Shown here: positions 5,750 through 6,792 of the stretch, in pieces | How positions within the stretch are numbered: position 1 is the first letter of the stretch | Layout: every line of letters starts with the position of its first letter | NCBI GenBank assembly: GCA_902783065.1 | Contig: CACZPV010000308.1 | Location: 1-6,792 of the forward strand | DNA from: an uncultured Ruminococcus sp. | GTDB lineage: Bacteria > Bacillota > Clostridia > Oscillospirales > Acutalibacteraceae | Direction: 5' to 3' | DNA length: 6,792 bases | Translations under genes and position numbers: made by a program | The notes under the pieces: generated by a model | Databases searched by the model: none | Told to the model about the DNA's origin: nothing | The model's input: only the letters and a program-made list of their open reading frames with translations

Positions 5750-6792
5750 ATGTCAGGCGAAAAAGGCAATCAGGTACCTGAATTTGATCATTTTTATTCG
5801 GAATTTATCAGGGAATATGACGGAAATATTATTCTTTTTGATGCAGATAAAACTTATCTTACACTTACCTCATGCAGACCATCTGATATAGGAAAGAACC
5901 TGAGAGATATATTTTCAGAAAAAGAGTATGATCTCCTGCAGAACTATTTTGACAGTTATCAGGGACATCCTTATCATTTGAATTTTATCAAAATCTTTAC
6001 CGGTTTTGACAATTTATTCTGGAAAGAACATATTTTAATTGATTCTTCAAGAATGACTGTCAAAGGCAGATTGCTGAGAGAACATTCAGATAATCTTTTT
6101 CCTTCGGACAGTTCATACAGGTCTGCAAAAAAAGAAGTTATCATTCTGAAAAAGTCACATAGCGGTTTTACTCTGGACAGTGTCAGCGAATCTCTGACAA
6201 AAAATATTCTTCTGATAAAAGATAAACTGCTTACTAACAGGAAATATAATGATCTTCTTGAACAATGCTATGAAAAAGGAATATCTGTCAGCAGATGGAA
6301 TATTTCTCTGCCCTGTTTTGACGAAAAAAGATATGATATCGAAATTATCCCATACCACAATGAAAAATACGGTGGTTTGACGATTATTCTCACTGAGAGT
6401 TACAGTCAGGATGGGCTTTATTTCAATCAGTACGAAAGTATCTCCGAGTCAATTACACATCGTTACATGATTGGGTGCGGCAGTCTTAAAATTCTGCAAG
6501 ACAAAGCTGTTCTTTTTGATGAGATGAATTTTCTTCTTTCTTCCCTTATTTCAGAAGGAAAATTAAGAAAAAAAGATATTACCGAATCAGCCATATTTCA
6601 GAATTGTATTGAACAAAAGACAGCAGGTGTAGGCAAAATCATTATTGACGATAATAACAGCCTGCGTCATTATATTTTCGGTGCTTATCCCTTTGTAAAA
6701 AATAGCAGAACCACTGCTGTTTCTGTTTTTGTTATTCCTACTGAACCGGTAAATATTATCTGCACTGATCTTTTAAAATATTTCTCTCCAAG
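5750..6792 (+). CDS. Probable PAS-type sensory regulator, likely with a LuxR-type HTH beyond the window (C-terminus missing)
   Basis: Open for 347 codons plus two bases to the right edge, started by ATG at 5750 behind AAGGAGG. No signal peptide or membrane segment is visible, so it is cytoplasmic. Three stretches look like PAS-type sensory folds: about 20-135 (beginning YDGNIILFDAD), about 140-218 (ending KYGGLTIILTES, a typical closing strand) and about 245-332 (GVGKIIIDDNN to SVFVIPTE). These are judged by pattern, and no ligand residues can be named. The last visible residues, LLKYFSP, followed by AG (Arg or Ser codon), resemble the L-T-P-R-E opening of a LuxR-family helix-turn-helix. A one-component transcription regulator is therefore the best guess; a kinase or other output domain is not excluded. 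It faces away from its left neighbour, is separated from it by over 600 bp, and no target is evident in the window. Confidence 0.7.
   Translation, partial: MSGEKGNQVPEFDHFYSEFIREYDGNIILFDADKTYLTLTSCRPSDIGKNLRDIFSEKEYDLLQNYFDSYQGHPYHLNFIKIFTGFDNLFWKEHILIDSSRMTVKGRLLREHSDNLFPSDSSYRSAKKEVIILKKSHSGFTLDSVSESLTKNILLIKDKLLTNRKYNDLLEQCYEKGISVSRWNISLPCFDEKRYDIEIIPYHNEKYGGLTIILTESYSQDGLYFNQYESISESITHRYMIGCGSLKILQDKAVLFDEMNFLLSSLISEGKLRKKDITESAIFQNCIEQKTAGVGKIIIDDNNSLRHYIFGAYPFVKNSRTTAVSVFVIPTEPVNIICTDLLKYFSP

Noticed and set aside
6155..6358. A 67-codon minus-strand frame.
   Set aside because: It is antisense to the PAS-like regulator, which is continuously open with a strong ribosome binding site; no signals support the antisense frame.
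1..6792. CRISPR arrays, tRNA or rRNA genes, insertion sequences, integrase attachment sites.
   Set aside because: Looked for on both strands; no regularly spaced direct repeats, tRNA-like cloverleaf, rRNA motif or transposase frame was seen.

Overview
The window is AT-rich, uses strong AGGAGG-type ribosome binding sites with ATG, GTG and possibly TTG starts, and carries sigma-A-like promoters (TTGAAT-17-TATAAT type). Together with the gene content, this suggests a low-GC Gram-positive bacterium, probably a Clostridia or Ruminococcus-like gut anaerobe. That placement is inferred from style and protein flavour, not from a marker gene.

Layout, left to right. Positions 1-1647 and 1660-3393, both on the minus strand, are two tandem paralogous polytopic membrane proteins of the GT-C / glycosyltransferase-39-like type. 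They are transcribed right to left; the second cistron runs off the left edge and its ribosome binding site overlaps the stop codon of the first. Upstream of this pair (3394-3711) is a sigma-A-like promoter and a roughly 280-nt leader. The leader can fold into a closed, multi-helix RNA of about 190-200 nt that I cannot assign to a known class. Divergent from it, on the plus strand, is a promoter (3857-3885) followed by about 115 nt ending in an intrinsic terminator (3975-4010), which is a candidate small RNA with no downstream gene.

Positions 4191-5132 (minus) encode a 313-residue membrane protein with a CxxC...CxxC zinc-ribbon-like knuckle followed by four predicted membrane segments. I do not recognise it. 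It has its own promoter, a near-perfect Shine-Dalgarno that fixes a GTG start, and a terminator. Two related imperfect palindromes, sharing a TAATACTAATAT core, lie on either side of this gene (4050-4122 and 5287-5362).

A mainly non-coding, very AT-rich stretch (5363-5749) precedes the last gene. That gene is on the plus strand (5750 to the right edge) and encodes a soluble, PAS-like sensory protein. Its visible end (…LLKYFSP) resembles the residues that open a LuxR-type helix-turn-helix, so a one-component transcription regulator is likely, but the DNA-binding part lies outside the window.

The tandem glycosyltransferases probably modify a cell-envelope polymer or lipid-linked sugar. Nothing in the sequence ties the zinc-ribbon membrane protein or the regulator directly to them; each appears to be its own transcription unit. 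The most promising unexplained material is the intergenic RNA: the structured leader, the divergent small RNA, and the paired palindromes.
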